DNA from: Prado023 sp963788325
GTDB taxonomy: Bacteria > Actinomycetota > Actinomycetes > S36-B12 > CAIYMF01
Assembly: GCA_963788325.1 (NCBI GenBank)
Contig: CAWBGJ010000015.1
Coordinates: 62,001-126,000 of the forward strand
Reading direction: 5' to 3'
DNA: 64,000 bases
Shown: piece by piece, positions 50,296-58,970 of the stretch
Layout of the letters: the number at the start of each line of letters is the position of its first letter
Position numbering within the stretch: the stretch's first letter is position 1
The notes under the pieces: model-generated
Seen by the model: only the letters and a program-made list of their open reading frames with translations
Database searches by the model: none
Told to the model about the DNA's origin: nothing
Position numbers and translations under genes: made by a program

Positions 50296-50880
50296 CTACT
50301 TGGCGCGGCCGAAGTTCTGCGTCCAGTAGACGCCCCACTTGCCCGGGCCCTCGACGCGCCCGATGCCCAGCTCGCGGTACTTGCCGTTCATGATGACCTT
50401 GCAGTGCGCGGGGCTCTTCAGCCACGCCCGCACGACCGCCTGCGCCGTGGCCAGGCTACGACCGGCCGCGATGTTCTCCCCGGCCGCGCGATAGTTGTAG
50501 CCGACCGACCGCATCCGCTGGAACGGCGAGCGGCCCGCCTTGTCATAGTGCGAGAAGTAGTTGCGGGTCGCCATGTCCGCGCTGTGCTCGTTGGCCGACC
50601 GGGCCAGCGTGGCGCTCCAGCGCACGGGCCGGACTGCCTTCTTCCGGGTGCTGCCGCACTTGCGGGCGTGGGCCCGCGCCTGGTTCGTCAGCCGGAGGAC
50701 CTCAGCCTCGAAGCCGTCCTGCGCCGCCGACCCAGTCACCATCCGCACCTGGCTGACCTGGCCACCCGCTGGTGCGCCCGCGGGCGCCGCCATGCCCGCA
50801 GGCATCACTGCGAAGGACAATGAGGCGACCATGAGGGCGGTCACCCACCGAGCGGGGCGATGGCTGACGTGGGTAGTCAT
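50296..50880 (-). CDS. Secreted CAP/SCP-domain protein
   Basis: This 194-residue protein has an N-terminal signal peptide ('WVTALMVASLSFAVMPAGMAAPAGA', cleaved near residue 36). A CAP domain follows, with 'VLRLTNQARAHARKCG', 'EHSADMATRNYFSHYDKAG', 'GENIAAGRS' and 'VVRAWLKSPAHCKVIMNG', the bacterial CAP signature. The conserved His-Glu pair is present. Such proteins are secreted, with unknown ligands. A hairpin ends immediately before the ATG. Confidence 0.93.
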   Translation of the reverse strand: MTTHVSHRPARWVTALMVASLSFAVMPAGMAAPAGAPAGGQVSQVRMVTGSAAQDGFEAEVLRLTNQARAHARKCGSTRKKAVRPVRWSATLARSANEHSADMATRNYFSHYDKAGRSPFQRMRSVGYNYRAAGENIAAGRSLATAQAVVRAWLKSPAHCKVIMNGKYRELGIGRVEGPGKWGVYWTQNFGRAK

Positions 50881-50905
50881 GTGCAGGTGATCGGCGGGCC
50901 TGCAC
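50881..50905 (-). promoter_or_regulatory. Hairpin abutting the CAP gene start
   Basis: GTGCAGG (50881-50887) and CCTGCAC (50899-50905) form a perfect 7-bp inverted repeat whose last base touches the ATG of the minus-strand CAP gene. No clear Shine-Dalgarno is seen, so the stem could control ribosome access or be an operator. Confidence 0.5.
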
Positions 50906-50937
50906 AGCCCAGTGGAGGGTTCCGCGCGACTTCCCCC

Positions 50938-50997
50938 GATGGGCGGTCGCTCGATGAGGGGTCACCCGATGGGAGGTCACCCGATCGGTGGGCGCCC
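50938..50997. repeat. Four degenerate 15-bp tandem repeats
   Basis: Units starting at 50938, 50953, 50968 and 50983 share the form GATGGGAGGTCACCC, with substitutions in the first and last. They lie upstream of the CAP gene, 58 bp from its start, and could be an operator array or an unstable minisatellite. Confidence 0.65.
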
Positions 50998-51051
50998 GGG
51001 TGGGCTTGCTCAGTCCGCGTGAGATTCCGGGCCACAGGAGCCTCCTGACAT

Positions 51052-51088
51052 GCAGATGCCCCGCTCCCGGTGGGGGCAGGGCATCTGC
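51052..51088 (-). terminator. Terminator-like hairpin after the LAXTG remnant
   Basis: GCAGATGCCC (51052-51061) and its perfect complement at 51079-51088 enclose a 17-base loop. It lies 45 bp past the stop of the minus-strand surface-protein remnant and upstream of the CAP gene's repeat array. Confidence 0.65.
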
Positions 51089-51132
51089 GTCAGGTCAGGC
51101 TCTGGGGATCATGTCCCCACCTGCCTTGCGGG

Positions 51133-51540
51133 TCAGGCACCCATGCGGCGCCTGCGCCCGTAGGTGACCCTCAGGCCACCGGCCAGCATGGCCAGAAGTG
51201 CGGCTCCGACCAGGTTCCGGACCCCATCGGCGCCGGTGTCAGCGAGGTCCTCGGTGCCATCGACAGTCTCGTCGGCGTCCTTGTCGGTGTCCTCGTCCTG
51301 CTCGGACACACGGAGGGACGGCCACCGGGTGCTCCCTGCTGTCCTCGAGGTCCTGGAAGGTGACCGTGATGGTCAGCGGGGCGCCATCGGCCACGTCCTC
51401 GTCCACGTTGCCCGCGTGGGTCAGCGCTTCGAGGCGACCGCTGCGAGGGTCACCTCCCACGTGATGGTCGTGCCGTCACTGCTGAGCACCCCGCCGTCGG
51501 TGAAGGTGGAAGCGCACAGAAAGCCCAGGGCACTCCTGCG
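51133..51540 (-). pseudogene. Remnant of a LAXTG-anchored surface protein
   Basis: Three minus-strand fragments in different frames line up. They are 'FTDGGVLSSDGTTITWEVTL' (about 51420-51510), 'GNVDEDVADGAPLTITVTF' (about 51360-51420), and a C-terminus ending at 51133 with an acidic run, 'DLADTGADGVRNLVGAA', a hydrophobic helix and 'YGRRRRMGA'. The last is a wall-sorting signal with LADTG, the LAXTG form used by class E sortases. At least two frame changes and the lack of a signal peptide show a decayed gene. No sortase gene is in the window. Confidence 0.72.
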
Positions 51541-51560
51541 GTTGCCGTATCGAAGCGTTG

Positions 51561-51844
51561 CCGAATCAGGGGTGTCACACTGTTCACGCCGTGCGCGCGC
51601 AGTCACGGTGAGTGCGGCTTGCGCTTGTCTTGTCCCCCGGGATGGGGGCTTTCAGAGCCAGCTGGCCGGGGTGTTTGATCGGCAACTGACGCGCGTGCCG
51701 ATCCGCACAACCTCCCCGGAATCGCACCGGTGTTACTCTTGAGCCTGACGGCCACGGGGCGGGCGCCCCGGGGACCGCGACTCGAACCAGCCAGGCACAA
51801 GGCCGCTGGTGCACGATGCGCCCGAGAGGAACACGCACTCATTC
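51561..51844 (+). other. Non-coding region upstream of rpsO
   Basis: Between the surface-protein remnant and rpsO no convincing gene is seen. The last 130 bp should hold the rpsO promoter and leader, with a possible -10 'TTACTCT' near 51732; no clear -35 was identified. Confidence 0.4.
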
Positions 51845-52114
51845 ATGTCTCTTGACACGGACACCAAGAAGTCCATCATCGCCGAGTACGGAACAAGCGA
51901 GGGCGACACCGGCAGCCCCGAGGTGCAGGTCGCGCTCCTGAGCAAGCGGATCGCCGATCTCACCGAGCACCTCAAGACCCACAAGCACGACCACCACAGC
52001 CGTCGCGGACTGCTGCTGCTGGTCGGCCAGCGCCGTCGCCTGCTCAAGTACCTGCAGGCCACGGACATCAACCGGTACCGCGCGCTCATCGAGCGCCTCG
52101 GAATCCGGCGCTAG
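51845..52114 (+). CDS. rpsO: 30S ribosomal protein S15
   Basis: This 89-residue S15 binds 16S rRNA helices 20-22 and bridges to the 50S subunit. The family core 'DTGSPEVQVALLSKRIADLTEHLKTHKHDHHSRRGLL' and 'RRRLLKYLQATDINRYRALIERLGIRR' is intact. The start is the ATG at 51845; a longer frame upstream is not supported. It is followed by the conserved rpsO-pnp hairpin. Confidence 0.98.
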   Translation: MSLDTDTKKSIIAEYGTSEGDTGSPEVQVALLSKRIADLTEHLKTHKHDHHSRRGLLLLVGQRRRLLKYLQATDINRYRALIERLGIRR

Positions 52115-52120
52115 CACCTC

Positions 52121-52154
52121 CCAGGAGCGGTACCCCCACGGGTGCCGCTCCTGG
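52121..52154 (+). terminator. rpsO-pnp intergenic hairpin
   Basis: CCAGGAGCGGTACC pairs with GGTGCCGCTCCTGG apart from one T/G mismatch, around a 6-base loop. It starts 7 bp after the rpsO stop. It may act as a partial terminator. In Streptomyces the corresponding rpsO-pnp hairpin is an RNase III cleavage site; the same use here is inferred. Confidence 0.75.
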
Positions 52155-52261
52155 TGCTGGGCGGCACCTTCGCCAGCACCGATCCCCTCCGGCCGGGCAC
52201 TGACGCCCGCCAGGGATCTCCTGCTGCACACCGGCACTTCCCCGTACCACAACTCAACACA

Positions 52262-52384
52262 GAGGGTCTGACCCCACGCATGGTCTTGCGGTGGTGGTCC
52301 CCGGACAGCGATGCAGGTGCCCGAGCAACACGGGCCGCAGCGATCCGAGGACTTCTATCCAGGACTTGCACCGGTCAGACCCTC
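52262..52384 (+). promoter_or_regulatory. Long-range inverted repeat in the pnp leader
   Basis: GAGGGTCTGACC (52262-52273) and GGTCAGACCCTC (52373-52384) are perfect 12-bp complements 99 bases apart, and the right arm ends 10 bp before the AGGAGG of pnp. In the leader RNA they can form a stem that frames the ribosome-binding site. PNPase genes are often autoregulated through leader hairpins cut by RNase III and degraded by PNPase; that role is inferred here. Confidence 0.6.
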
Positions 52385-52406
52385 CCAACCACAAAGGAGG
52401 GCACCC

Positions 52407-54632
52407 GTGGAGGGTCCCGAGATCCATTCGTCCGAAGCCGTGATCGACAACGGCGCATTCGGCACCCGTACCATCCGCTTCGAGACCGGCCGCTTGGCCC
52501 GTCAGGCCGCCGGCTCCGCCGTCGCCTACCTCGATGAGGACACCATGTTGCTGTCGGCGACCACGGCCGGCAAGCACCCCAAGGAGCAGTTCGACTTCTT
52601 CCCGCTGACGATCGACGTCGAGGAGCGGATGTACGCCGCCGGGCGCATCCCCGGCTCGTTCTTCCGCCGTGAGGGCCGGCCCAGCGAGGACGCGATCCTC
52701 ACCTGCCGCTTGATCGACCGCCCGTTGCGCCCCACGTTCGTCAAGGGCCTGCGCAACGAGGTCCAGGTCGTCATCACCGTGATGAGCCTCAACCCGGCCC
52801 ACCTCTACGATGTGCTGGCAATCAATGCGGCCTCGCTGTCCACCCAGCTCTCGGGACTGCCCTTCTCCGGCCCGATCGGTGCGACCCGCGTCGCGCTGAT
52901 CCGCGGGCAGTGGGTCGCCTTCCCGACCCACGAGCAGCTCACGGGCGCTGTGTTCGACATGGTGGTGGCTGGCCGGGTCGTCGGCGATGACGTCGCGATC
53001 ATGATGGTCGAGGCCGAGGCCACCGACGCCACCTACGAGCTGGTCGTCGGCGGGGCACCTGCCCCCACCGAGCAGGTTGTGGCCGAGGGTCTCGAGGCCG
53101 CCAAGGGCTTCATCCGCACCCTGTGCGACGCGCAGTCGGCCCTGGCCGCGAAGGCCGCCAAGGAGACCGTTGCGTTCCCGGTGTTCCCGGACTACCAGCC
53201 CGAGGTGTTCGAGGCCGTCGAGGCCTCGGTCAGCGACGAGCTGGCCGCCGCCCTGACCATCGCGGACAAGCAGGAGCGCGAGGCCGAGACCAGCCGGGTC
53301 AAGGGCCTGGCTGCCGAGCGCCTTGCCGAGCAGTTCGCCGGTCGCGACAAGGAGGTCAGCGCCGCATTCCGGTCCCTGACCAAGAAGCTGGTCCGGGTGC
53401 GCGTGCTGCGCGACCAGGTCCGCATCGACGGCCGCGGGCTCACCGACATCCGTCCGCTGTCGGCCGAGGTCGAGGTCGTCCCCAGGGCGCACGGTTCGGC
53501 GCTGTTCGAGCGCGGCGAGACCCAGATCATGGGCGTCACCACGCTGAACATGCTCAAGATGGAGCAGCAGCTCGACACGCTGAGCCCGGAGACGCGCAAG
53601 CGCTACATGCACAACTACAACTTCCCGCCCTACAGCACCGGCGAGACCGGCCGCGTGGGTTCGCCCAAGCGCCGCGAGATCGGCCACGGCGCGCTGGCCG
53701 AGCGGGCCCTCGTGCCCGTCCTGCCCAGCAAGGAGGAGTTCCCCTACGCGATCCGGCAGGTCTCCGAGGCCCTGGGTTCCAACGGCTCCACCTCGATGGG
53801 CTCGGTCTGCGCCTCGACCCTGTCGCTGCTCAACGCCGGTGTGCCGCTCAAGGCCCCGGTCGCGGGCATCGCGATGGGCCTGGTCTCCGACGAGGTCGAC
53901 GGCGAGACCCGCTACGTGGCGCTGACCGACATCCTCGGCGCTGAGGACGCCTTCGGCGACATGGACTTCAAGGTCGCTGGCACCAAGGACTTCGTGACCG
54001 CCCTGCAGTTGGACACCAAGCTCGACGGCATCCCCGCCTCGGTGCTCGCCGGTGCCCTCAACCAGGCGCACGACGCGCGGCTGGCGATCCTCGAGGTGAT
54101 GAACGAGGCCATCGACGTCCCCGACGAGATGAGCTCGCTGGCTCCGCGGATCATCACGGTCAACATCCCCGTGGACAAGATCGGTGAGGTGATCGGGCCC
54201 AAGGGCAAGATGATCAACACGATCCAGGACGACACGGGTGCCGACATCACCATCACCGACGACGGCACCATCTACATCGGTGCCACCAACGGTGAGTCGG
54301 CCGAGGCCGCCCGCGCGGCGATCAACGCCATCGCCAACCCGACGATGCCCGAGGTGGGGGAGCGCTACCTGGGCACGGTGGTCAAGACCACGACCTTCGG
54401 CGCCTTCGTCTCGCTGCTGCCCGGCAAGGACGGCCTGCTGCACATCAGCGAGCTGAAGAAGCTGGCCCCCGGCCGCAAGCGCATCGACAACGTCGAGGAC
54501 GTCGCCCAGGTCGGCCAGAAGATCCTGGTCGAGATCAAGGAGGTCGACCCCCGCGGGAAGCTCTCCCTGATGCCGGTCATCGACGACGCCCCCGCCGACG
54601 AGGCCGCGGCCTCCGACGAGGGCCAGGCCTGA
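52407..54632 (+). CDS. pnp: Polyribonucleotide nucleotidyltransferase
   Basis: This 741-residue PNPase degrades RNA 3' to 5' by phosphorolysis and can also add tails. Two RNase PH domains ('FFRREGRPSEDAILTCRLIDRPLRP' and 'GSTSMGSVCAS' in the second), an all-helical linker, KH ('GEVIGPKGKMINTIQ') near residue 590 and S1 ('GRVEGTVV'-like start 'YLGTVVKTTTFGAFVSLL') follow in order. The start is the GTG at 52407 behind AAAGGAGG. It is co-transcribed with rpsO, as in other actinobacteria. Confidence 0.98.
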   Translation: MEGPEIHSSEAVIDNGAFGTRTIRFETGRLARQAAGSAVAYLDEDTMLLSATTAGKHPKEQFDFFPLTIDVEERMYAAGRIPGSFFRREGRPSEDAILTCRLIDRPLRPTFVKGLRNEVQVVITVMSLNPAHLYDVLAINAASLSTQLSGLPFSGPIGATRVALIRGQWVAFPTHEQLTGAVFDMVVAGRVVGDDVAIMMVEAEATDATYELVVGGAPAPTEQVVAEGLEAAKGFIRTLCDAQSALAAKAAKETVAFPVFPDYQPEVFEAVEASVSDELAAALTIADKQEREAETSRVKGLAAERLAEQFAGRDKEVSAAFRSLTKKLVRVRVLRDQVRIDGRGLTDIRPLSAEVEVVPRAHGSALFERGETQIMGVTTLNMLKMEQQLDTLSPETRKRYMHNYNFPPYSTGETGRVGSPKRREIGHGALAERALVPVLPSKEEFPYAIRQVSEALGSNGSTSMGSVCASTLSLLNAGVPLKAPVAGIAMGLVSDEVDGETRYVALTDILGAEDAFGDMDFKVAGTKDFVTALQLDTKLDGIPASVLAGALNQAHDARLAILEVMNEAIDVPDEMSSLAPRIITVNIPVDKIGEVIGPKGKMINTIQDDTGADITITDDGTIYIGATNGESAEAARAAINAIANPTMPEVGERYLGTVVKTTTFGAFVSLLPGKDGLLHISELKKLAPGRKRIDNVEDVAQVGQKILVEIKEVDPRGKLSLMPVIDDAPADEAAASDEGQA

Positions 54633-54637
54633 CCCAC

Positions 54638-55993
54638 ATGACAGCCCGCGAGCCCGGCTCCTGGACCATCGATCCCGACCAGGAGCCGGGCTCGTCGGTC
54701 TGCCTGCTCACCGCCGAGCAGGGGGGACTGGTCCGCCGGACTGTCCTGCCCGGCGGGCTGCGCATCATCACCGAGAACGTGCCCGGAGTCCGCTCCGCGG
54801 CCTTCGGCATCTGGGTCGGTGTCGGGTCCCGCGACGAGAACCACGCCCAGATGGGTTCGGCGCACTACCTCGAGCACCTGCTGTTCAAGGGCACCCGGCG
54901 CCGCGAGGCGATGGAGATCTCCTCCCTGATGGACGCCGTCGGCGGGGAGATGAACGCCTTCACGGCCAAGGAGCACACCTGCTTCTACGCCCGGGTGCTC
55001 GATCGCGACCTGCCGCTGGCGATCGACGTGATCAGCGACATCGTGACCTCTGCGCTGCTGCGTGCCCAGGATGTGGAGTCCGAGCGCGGGGTGATCCTCG
55101 AGGAGATCGCCATGCGCGACGACGATCCCTCCGACCTGGTCCACGACGAGTTCATGCTCGGCCTGTTCGGCGAGACCGACCTGGGCCGTTCGATCCTGGG
55201 CACGCAGGCGACCATCGAGGCGATCACCCCCGAGGCCATCGCCTCGTTCTACCGCGGTCGCTATCGGCCCGAGGCCATGGTCGTGGCGGCCGCCGGCGCG
55301 GTGGATCACGACGAGGTGGTCCGCCTTGTGACCGAGGCCTTCGGCAGCGCCGGTGCCCTCGGCGATCCGGCCCTGCGCCCGCTGGCCGCGCGTCGGGGGG
55401 GACCGATCGTGGCCTCCGCCGGGGGCCTGCGGGTCATCCCGCGCCCCACCGAACAGGCCCACCTCGTGGTGGGGGTGCCCGGCGTGCCGCGCTCGGATGA
55501 CCGGCGCTACACCCTGAGCATCCTGAGCACGGCACTGGGCGGAGGGATGTCCTCGCGGCTGTTCCAGGAGATCCGTGAGCGGCGCGGTCTGGCCTACTCG
55601 GTCTACGCGTTCACGACCGGGTACTCCGACACAGGCGTGTTCGGGGCCTATGCCGGCTGCCTGCCCAGCAAGGTCGACGAGGTCCTCGAGCTCACGTTGG
55701 CCGGGCTGGACGAGGTGGCGCGCAACGGCATCACAGCCGATGAGCTCGCCCGCGGCAAGGGCCAGACGAAGGGCTCGATCGTCCTGGGCCTGGAGGACAC
55801 CGGCTCACGCATGAGCCGGATCGGCAGTGCGGACCTGTCCGTCGGCGAACTGCCGAGCATCGACACGATCCTGGGTCGGGTCGACTCGGTGACCGCCGAG
55901 GACGTGGCCCGAGAGGCAGCCGCGCTCCTGAGCGCGCCGCGGGCCGTGACCGTGATCGGACCGTTCGAGGCGGACCGCACCTTCGCGATCTGA
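54638..55993 (+). CDS. M16-family zinc metallopeptidase
   Basis: This 451-residue pitrilysin-family protease has the inverted zinc motif in 'AHYLEHLLFKGT' near residue 76, with the third zinc ligand glutamate in 'EEIAMRDDDPSD'. The C-terminal half is the inactive lobe. It is the actinobacterial one-chain half-enzyme that usually follows pnp, probably a homodimer cutting peptides in the cytoplasm. The stop of pnp is 5 bp upstream. Confidence 0.92.
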   Translation: MTAREPGSWTIDPDQEPGSSVCLLTAEQGGLVRRTVLPGGLRIITENVPGVRSAAFGIWVGVGSRDENHAQMGSAHYLEHLLFKGTRRREAMEISSLMDAVGGEMNAFTAKEHTCFYARVLDRDLPLAIDVISDIVTSALLRAQDVESERGVILEEIAMRDDDPSDLVHDEFMLGLFGETDLGRSILGTQATIEAITPEAIASFYRGRYRPEAMVVAAAGAVDHDEVVRLVTEAFGSAGALGDPALRPLAARRGGPIVASAGGLRVIPRPTEQAHLVVGVPGVPRSDDRRYTLSILSTALGGGMSSRLFQEIRERRGLAYSVYAFTTGYSDTGVFGAYAGCLPSKVDEVLELTLAGLDEVARNGITADELARGKGQTKGSIVLGLEDTGSRMSRIGSADLSVGELPSIDTILGRVDSVTAEDVAREAAALLSAPRAVTVIGPFEADRTFAI

Positions 55994-56047
55994 CTTCTGG
56001 GCGCGTGTGCCGCTCGCCCGGGCGGCAACGGTGGGAGAATGCGGGGC

Positions 56048-56800
56048 ATGACGATCAGGGTGGGCGTGCTGGGAGCACGCGGGCGCATGGGTTCCGAGGT
56101 GGTCCGGGTGGTCTACGACGCCCCGGACCTCGAGTTGGTGGCGAGTCTCGATGTCGGTGATGACCTCGCCGAGTTGAGAGCTGCCGGTGCCCAGGTGGTC
56201 GTCGACTTCACGCACCCCGAGTCGGTCATGGGCAACCTCGAGTACCTGATCGGCGCAGGCCTCCACCCGGTCGTGGGCACGACGGGTTTCGATGCCCAGA
56301 AGCTGGAGCGAGTCCGCGAGCTTCTGGCCGCGAACCCTGCCGTGGGCGCGGTCATCGCGCCCAACTTCGGCATCGCGGCGGTCCTGATGATGCGGTTCGC
56401 CGCTGCGGCTGCACCGCACTTCGACTCGGTCGAGATCGTGGAGCTGCACCATCCCCGCAAGGCCGACGCCCCGTCAGGCACGGCAGCACGCACGGCTGAG
56501 CTCATCGCCGCTGCCCGCCAGGAGGCGCAGAGCCCGGACATGCCCGACGCCACCACGTCGGCGCTGCCGGGGGCGCGTGGGGCGGTCGTGGACGGAATCC
56601 ACGTCCATGCCGTGCGCCTGCAGGGCCTGGTGGCCCACCAGGAGGTGCTGCTCGGCGGGCCGGGGGAGACCCTGACGATCCGCCACGACTCCTTCGACCG
56701 GGCCAGCTTCATGCCCGGCGTTCTGCTCGCTGTGCGATCGGTGGCCGCCCACCCCGGGCTGACCCTGGGCATCGACGGCCTTCTCGGCCTCGAGGGGTGA
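56048..56800 (+). CDS. dapB: 4-hydroxy-tetrahydrodipicolinate reductase
   Basis: This 250-residue DapB makes tetrahydrodipicolinate for lysine and peptidoglycan. The NAD(P) loop 'GVLGARGRMGSEVV' and the active-site motif 'ELHHPRKADAPSGTA' are present, with 'GTTGF' between. The start is the ATG at 56048. The downstream small protein gene is in the same direction and 10 bp away. Confidence 0.97.
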   Translation: MTIRVGVLGARGRMGSEVVRVVYDAPDLELVASLDVGDDLAELRAAGAQVVVDFTHPESVMGNLEYLIGAGLHPVVGTTGFDAQKLERVRELLAANPAVGAVIAPNFGIAAVLMMRFAAAAAPHFDSVEIVELHHPRKADAPSGTAARTAELIAAARQEAQSPDMPDATTSALPGARGAVVDGIHVHAVRLQGLVAHQEVLLGGPGETLTIRHDSFDRASFMPGVLLAVRSVAAHPGLTLGIDGLLGLEG

Positions 56801-56810
56801 GTCGCCCACG

Positions 56811-57254
56811 ATGACCGGCAAGCGCATGGCCGTGGTGATGGCCGTCCTGCTCGGCGCGTACCTGCTGTTCTCCGCATCACGTGCGCTGGACTTCATCCAG
56901 GCCGGCGGAGCGGTCCCGATCGCCCTTGGCGTGGCGATCCTCGCGCTGCCCGCGATCGGGCTGTGGGCGCTCTGGCGTGAATGGCAGTTCGGTCGGACGA
57001 CCGAGGAGTTGGCCCGCGAGCTGGCCGCCAGCGGCCAGCTGCCCATCGACGACCTGCCGCGCCGGCCCTCGGGGCGACCCGAGCGAGCCGCGGCCGACGC
57101 GCACTTCGCGTCCGTGCGGACCCGGGTCGAGGAGCAGCCGGACGACTGGCCGCGTTGGTTCGAGCTGGCCACCGCCTACGACGCAGCCGGTGACCGCAAG
57201 CGGGCCCGGTCGTCGATGCGCCGTGCCATCGCCCTGCACCGAGCGCAGCCGTAG
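56811..57254 (+). CDS. Membrane-anchored TPR-like hypothetical protein
   Basis: This 147-residue protein has two N-terminal transmembrane helices (about 7-25 and 32-55), then a soluble helical tail with one TPR-like repeat ('WPRWFELATAYDAAGDRKRARSSM'). An unnamed protein of this layout often follows dapB in actinobacteria. The function is unknown. A strong hairpin follows. Confidence 0.75.
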   Translation: MTGKRMAVVMAVLLGAYLLFSASRALDFIQAGGAVPIALGVAILALPAIGLWALWREWQFGRTTEELARELAASGQLPIDDLPRRPSGRPERAAADAHFASVRTRVEEQPDDWPRWFELATAYDAAGDRKRARSSMRRAIALHRAQP

Positions 57255-57319
57255 GGCGCCATCTGCCGCAAGGGTGGCGGTGGACGTGCCCCACGCCCCG
57301 CGGCTCGCGCCCCCATGCA

Positions 57320-57353
57320 CGCGCCCCCTCGTGCCGGAGCACGAAGGGGCGCG
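57320..57353. terminator. Bidirectional terminator
   Basis: A 15-bp stem with one mismatch (57320-57334 with 57339-57353) and a CGGA loop lies between the convergent dapB-side gene and HdeD. It is the strongest hairpin in the window and should stop transcription from both sides. Confidence 0.8.
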
Positions 57354-57370
57354 GTGAGTGCGGTGGGAGA

Positions 57371-57997
57371 TCAGTCGGTGACGACCTCGCCCGTGGTGAT
57401 CGACTGCGCGACCTGCGCACCGATCGAGCGCAGCTGGAACGCTGCGATCATCTGGACGATGCCGATGGCCACGAGGGTGAACCCGACTATCCATGCGATG
57501 ACGGTCAGGGTGGCGCTCGGCCAGAGCAGGATGGCGCCACCAGCGGCGATGCTGATGACTCCGCCGGCGATCACCAGGCCACGACCGGGCACGCCCTTGG
57601 CGCTGATCCCGGCGACCAGCTCGAGGATGCCGCGCATCAGCCAGCCCAGGCCCACGATGATCACGAGGATCGTCACGGCCTGGGTGACGCCCTGGAAGGC
57701 CAGGAAGCCCAGGGCCACGGACAGGACGCCCGAGATGGCCATCAGCACCCGCGACCCGGTCGTGCGGTCGGGCTGGGTGAAGCTGGCGACCAGCGAGAAG
57801 ATCCCGCTGATGAGCAGGGAGAACCCGAGCAGGACGGCCACCACGGCAACCGTCTTGTCCGGCCAGGCGATGATCGCCGCGCCCAGGCCCGCGGTCAGGA
57901 TGCCGAAGGTGAGCAGGATCCCCCAGTGCTTGGAGGTGGCCACGACGTCGTCGGCGGTAATCTCCACGCCGGTCGTGGTGGTGGAGCTGGTGGTCAT
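57371..57997 (-). CDS. HdeD/DUF308 family membrane protein
   Basis: This 208-residue protein has six predicted transmembrane helices and the DUF308 repeat pattern ('LLTFGILTAGLGAAIIAWPDKT', 'LVIAGGVISIAAGGAILLWPSAT'). HdeD of Escherichia coli is linked to acid resistance; in actinobacteria the role is unknown. The N-terminus is rich in Thr and Ser. It starts with an ATG at 57997 and ends beside the bidirectional terminator. Confidence 0.9.
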   Translation of the reverse strand: MTTSSTTTTGVEITADDVVATSKHWGILLTFGILTAGLGAAIIAWPDKTVAVVAVLLGFSLLISGIFSLVASFTQPDRTTGSRVLMAISGVLSVALGFLAFQGVTQAVTILVIIVGLGWLMRGILELVAGISAKGVPGRGLVIAGGVISIAAGGAILLWPSATLTVIAWIVGFTLVAIGIVQMIAAFQLRSIGAQVAQSITTGEVVTD

Positions 57998-58101
57998 GTG
58001 GTCCCCTATCAGGTCACGACGGACCCAGGTGGTCCGTCAACACGGGCCAAGCATTCCCGGTTCCCAGAGTCCCAAACCCGCAGGACCGGACGTGTTCCTG
58101 C

Positions 58102-58878
58102 CTACTGGCGTCGGGCAGCGCGCATGGCGGCCACCGCGTTGTGCGCGTACCCGCCGCCGAACAGCGCGGCATGGACGAGCAGCGGCCACGTCTGGTGCAG
58201 GGGCACCCTGGACTGCCAGCCTGGTGCCAGCGCCTCGGCCTCCCGGTACCCGTCAATGAGGGCCTCGAGGTGCGCGACGCCGAACAGGGCGAGCATGGCG
58301 AGGTCGGACTCCCGATGACCGCCGTGCGCGGCCGGATCGATCAGCCACACATGTCCGTCGGCACCCCAGAGCACATTGCCGCTCCAGAGGTCGCCATGCA
58401 GCCGCGCGGGCTCCTCCGGTGGGCCAGTGTCGACCTCACCGGCCAGCAGGTCCTCGACGAAGGAGTCCACCTCGGTGGCCTGCCTTGACGACAGCGCGCC
58501 GCGGTCGCGTGCCAGGCGTGCGGTGAAGGCCAGCCGGTCCAGGGCCCAGAACTCAGCGAACTGGGCACGGTGCGTGTAGGCCATCGGCAGGCGGCCGATC
58601 CAGCCCCGCGGGCCCGGCGCGGCAGGCGGCGGGCTACCGAAGCTCGGGGCCCCGGAGTCATGCAGGGTCGCAAGCCGTCGACCGAACTGGCGCGCCATCG
58701 CTGGGGTCGAGGACCCCGAGGACACCTGATCCATCCGGATCTCCGCTGGGCCGACCTCATGGACCCGCGGCACCGGCGGACCGCCGGGTACCCGGATCCA
58801 GTCCAGTCCGGCGGCCTCGGTGGCGAAGAACCCCGCGACCGGGCGTCCCGTCGAGGTCTTGACGAACTGGTCAGTCAT
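58102..58878 (-). CDS. Fructosamine-3-kinase-like phosphotransferase
   Basis: This 258-residue kinase of the aminoglycoside phosphotransferase fold has the catalytic loop 'RLHGDLWSGNVLWG' and the metal-binding 'WLIDPAAHGGHRESDLAM', the signatures of the fructosamine-kinase family. It would phosphorylate ketoamine-modified lysines so that the sugar detaches. The start is the ATG 'MTDQFVKTST'. The HAD phosphatase gene is divergent across 92 bp. Confidence 0.9.
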   Translation of the reverse strand: MTDQFVKTSTGRPVAGFFATEAAGLDWIRVPGGPPVPRVHEVGPAEIRMDQVSSGSSTPAMARQFGRRLATLHDSGAPSFGSPPPAAPGPRGWIGRLPMAYTHRAQFAEFWALDRLAFTARLARDRGALSSRQATEVDSFVEDLLAGEVDTGPPEEPARLHGDLWSGNVLWGADGHVWLIDPAAHGGHRESDLAMLALFGVAHLEALIDGYREAEALAPGWQSRVPLHQTWPLLVHAALFGGGYAHNAVAAMRAARRQ

Positions 58879-58970
58879 GGGGCCATCCTGCCGGTGGTGC
58901 ACGCAGTCAGACAGTTCCGGATGAGCGGCGGTCGCACCCGCCCCCGGCCGGCGGGTGGCAGGATGCTCGG

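Noticed and set aside
51164..51742. Plus-strand coding frames between CAP and rpsO
   Set aside because: They are antisense to the surface-protein remnant, lack ribosome-binding sites and show no domain.
56008..56027. Hairpin between the M16 gene and dapB as a terminator
   Set aside because: Only 6 bp of stem and no supporting context; it was left out.
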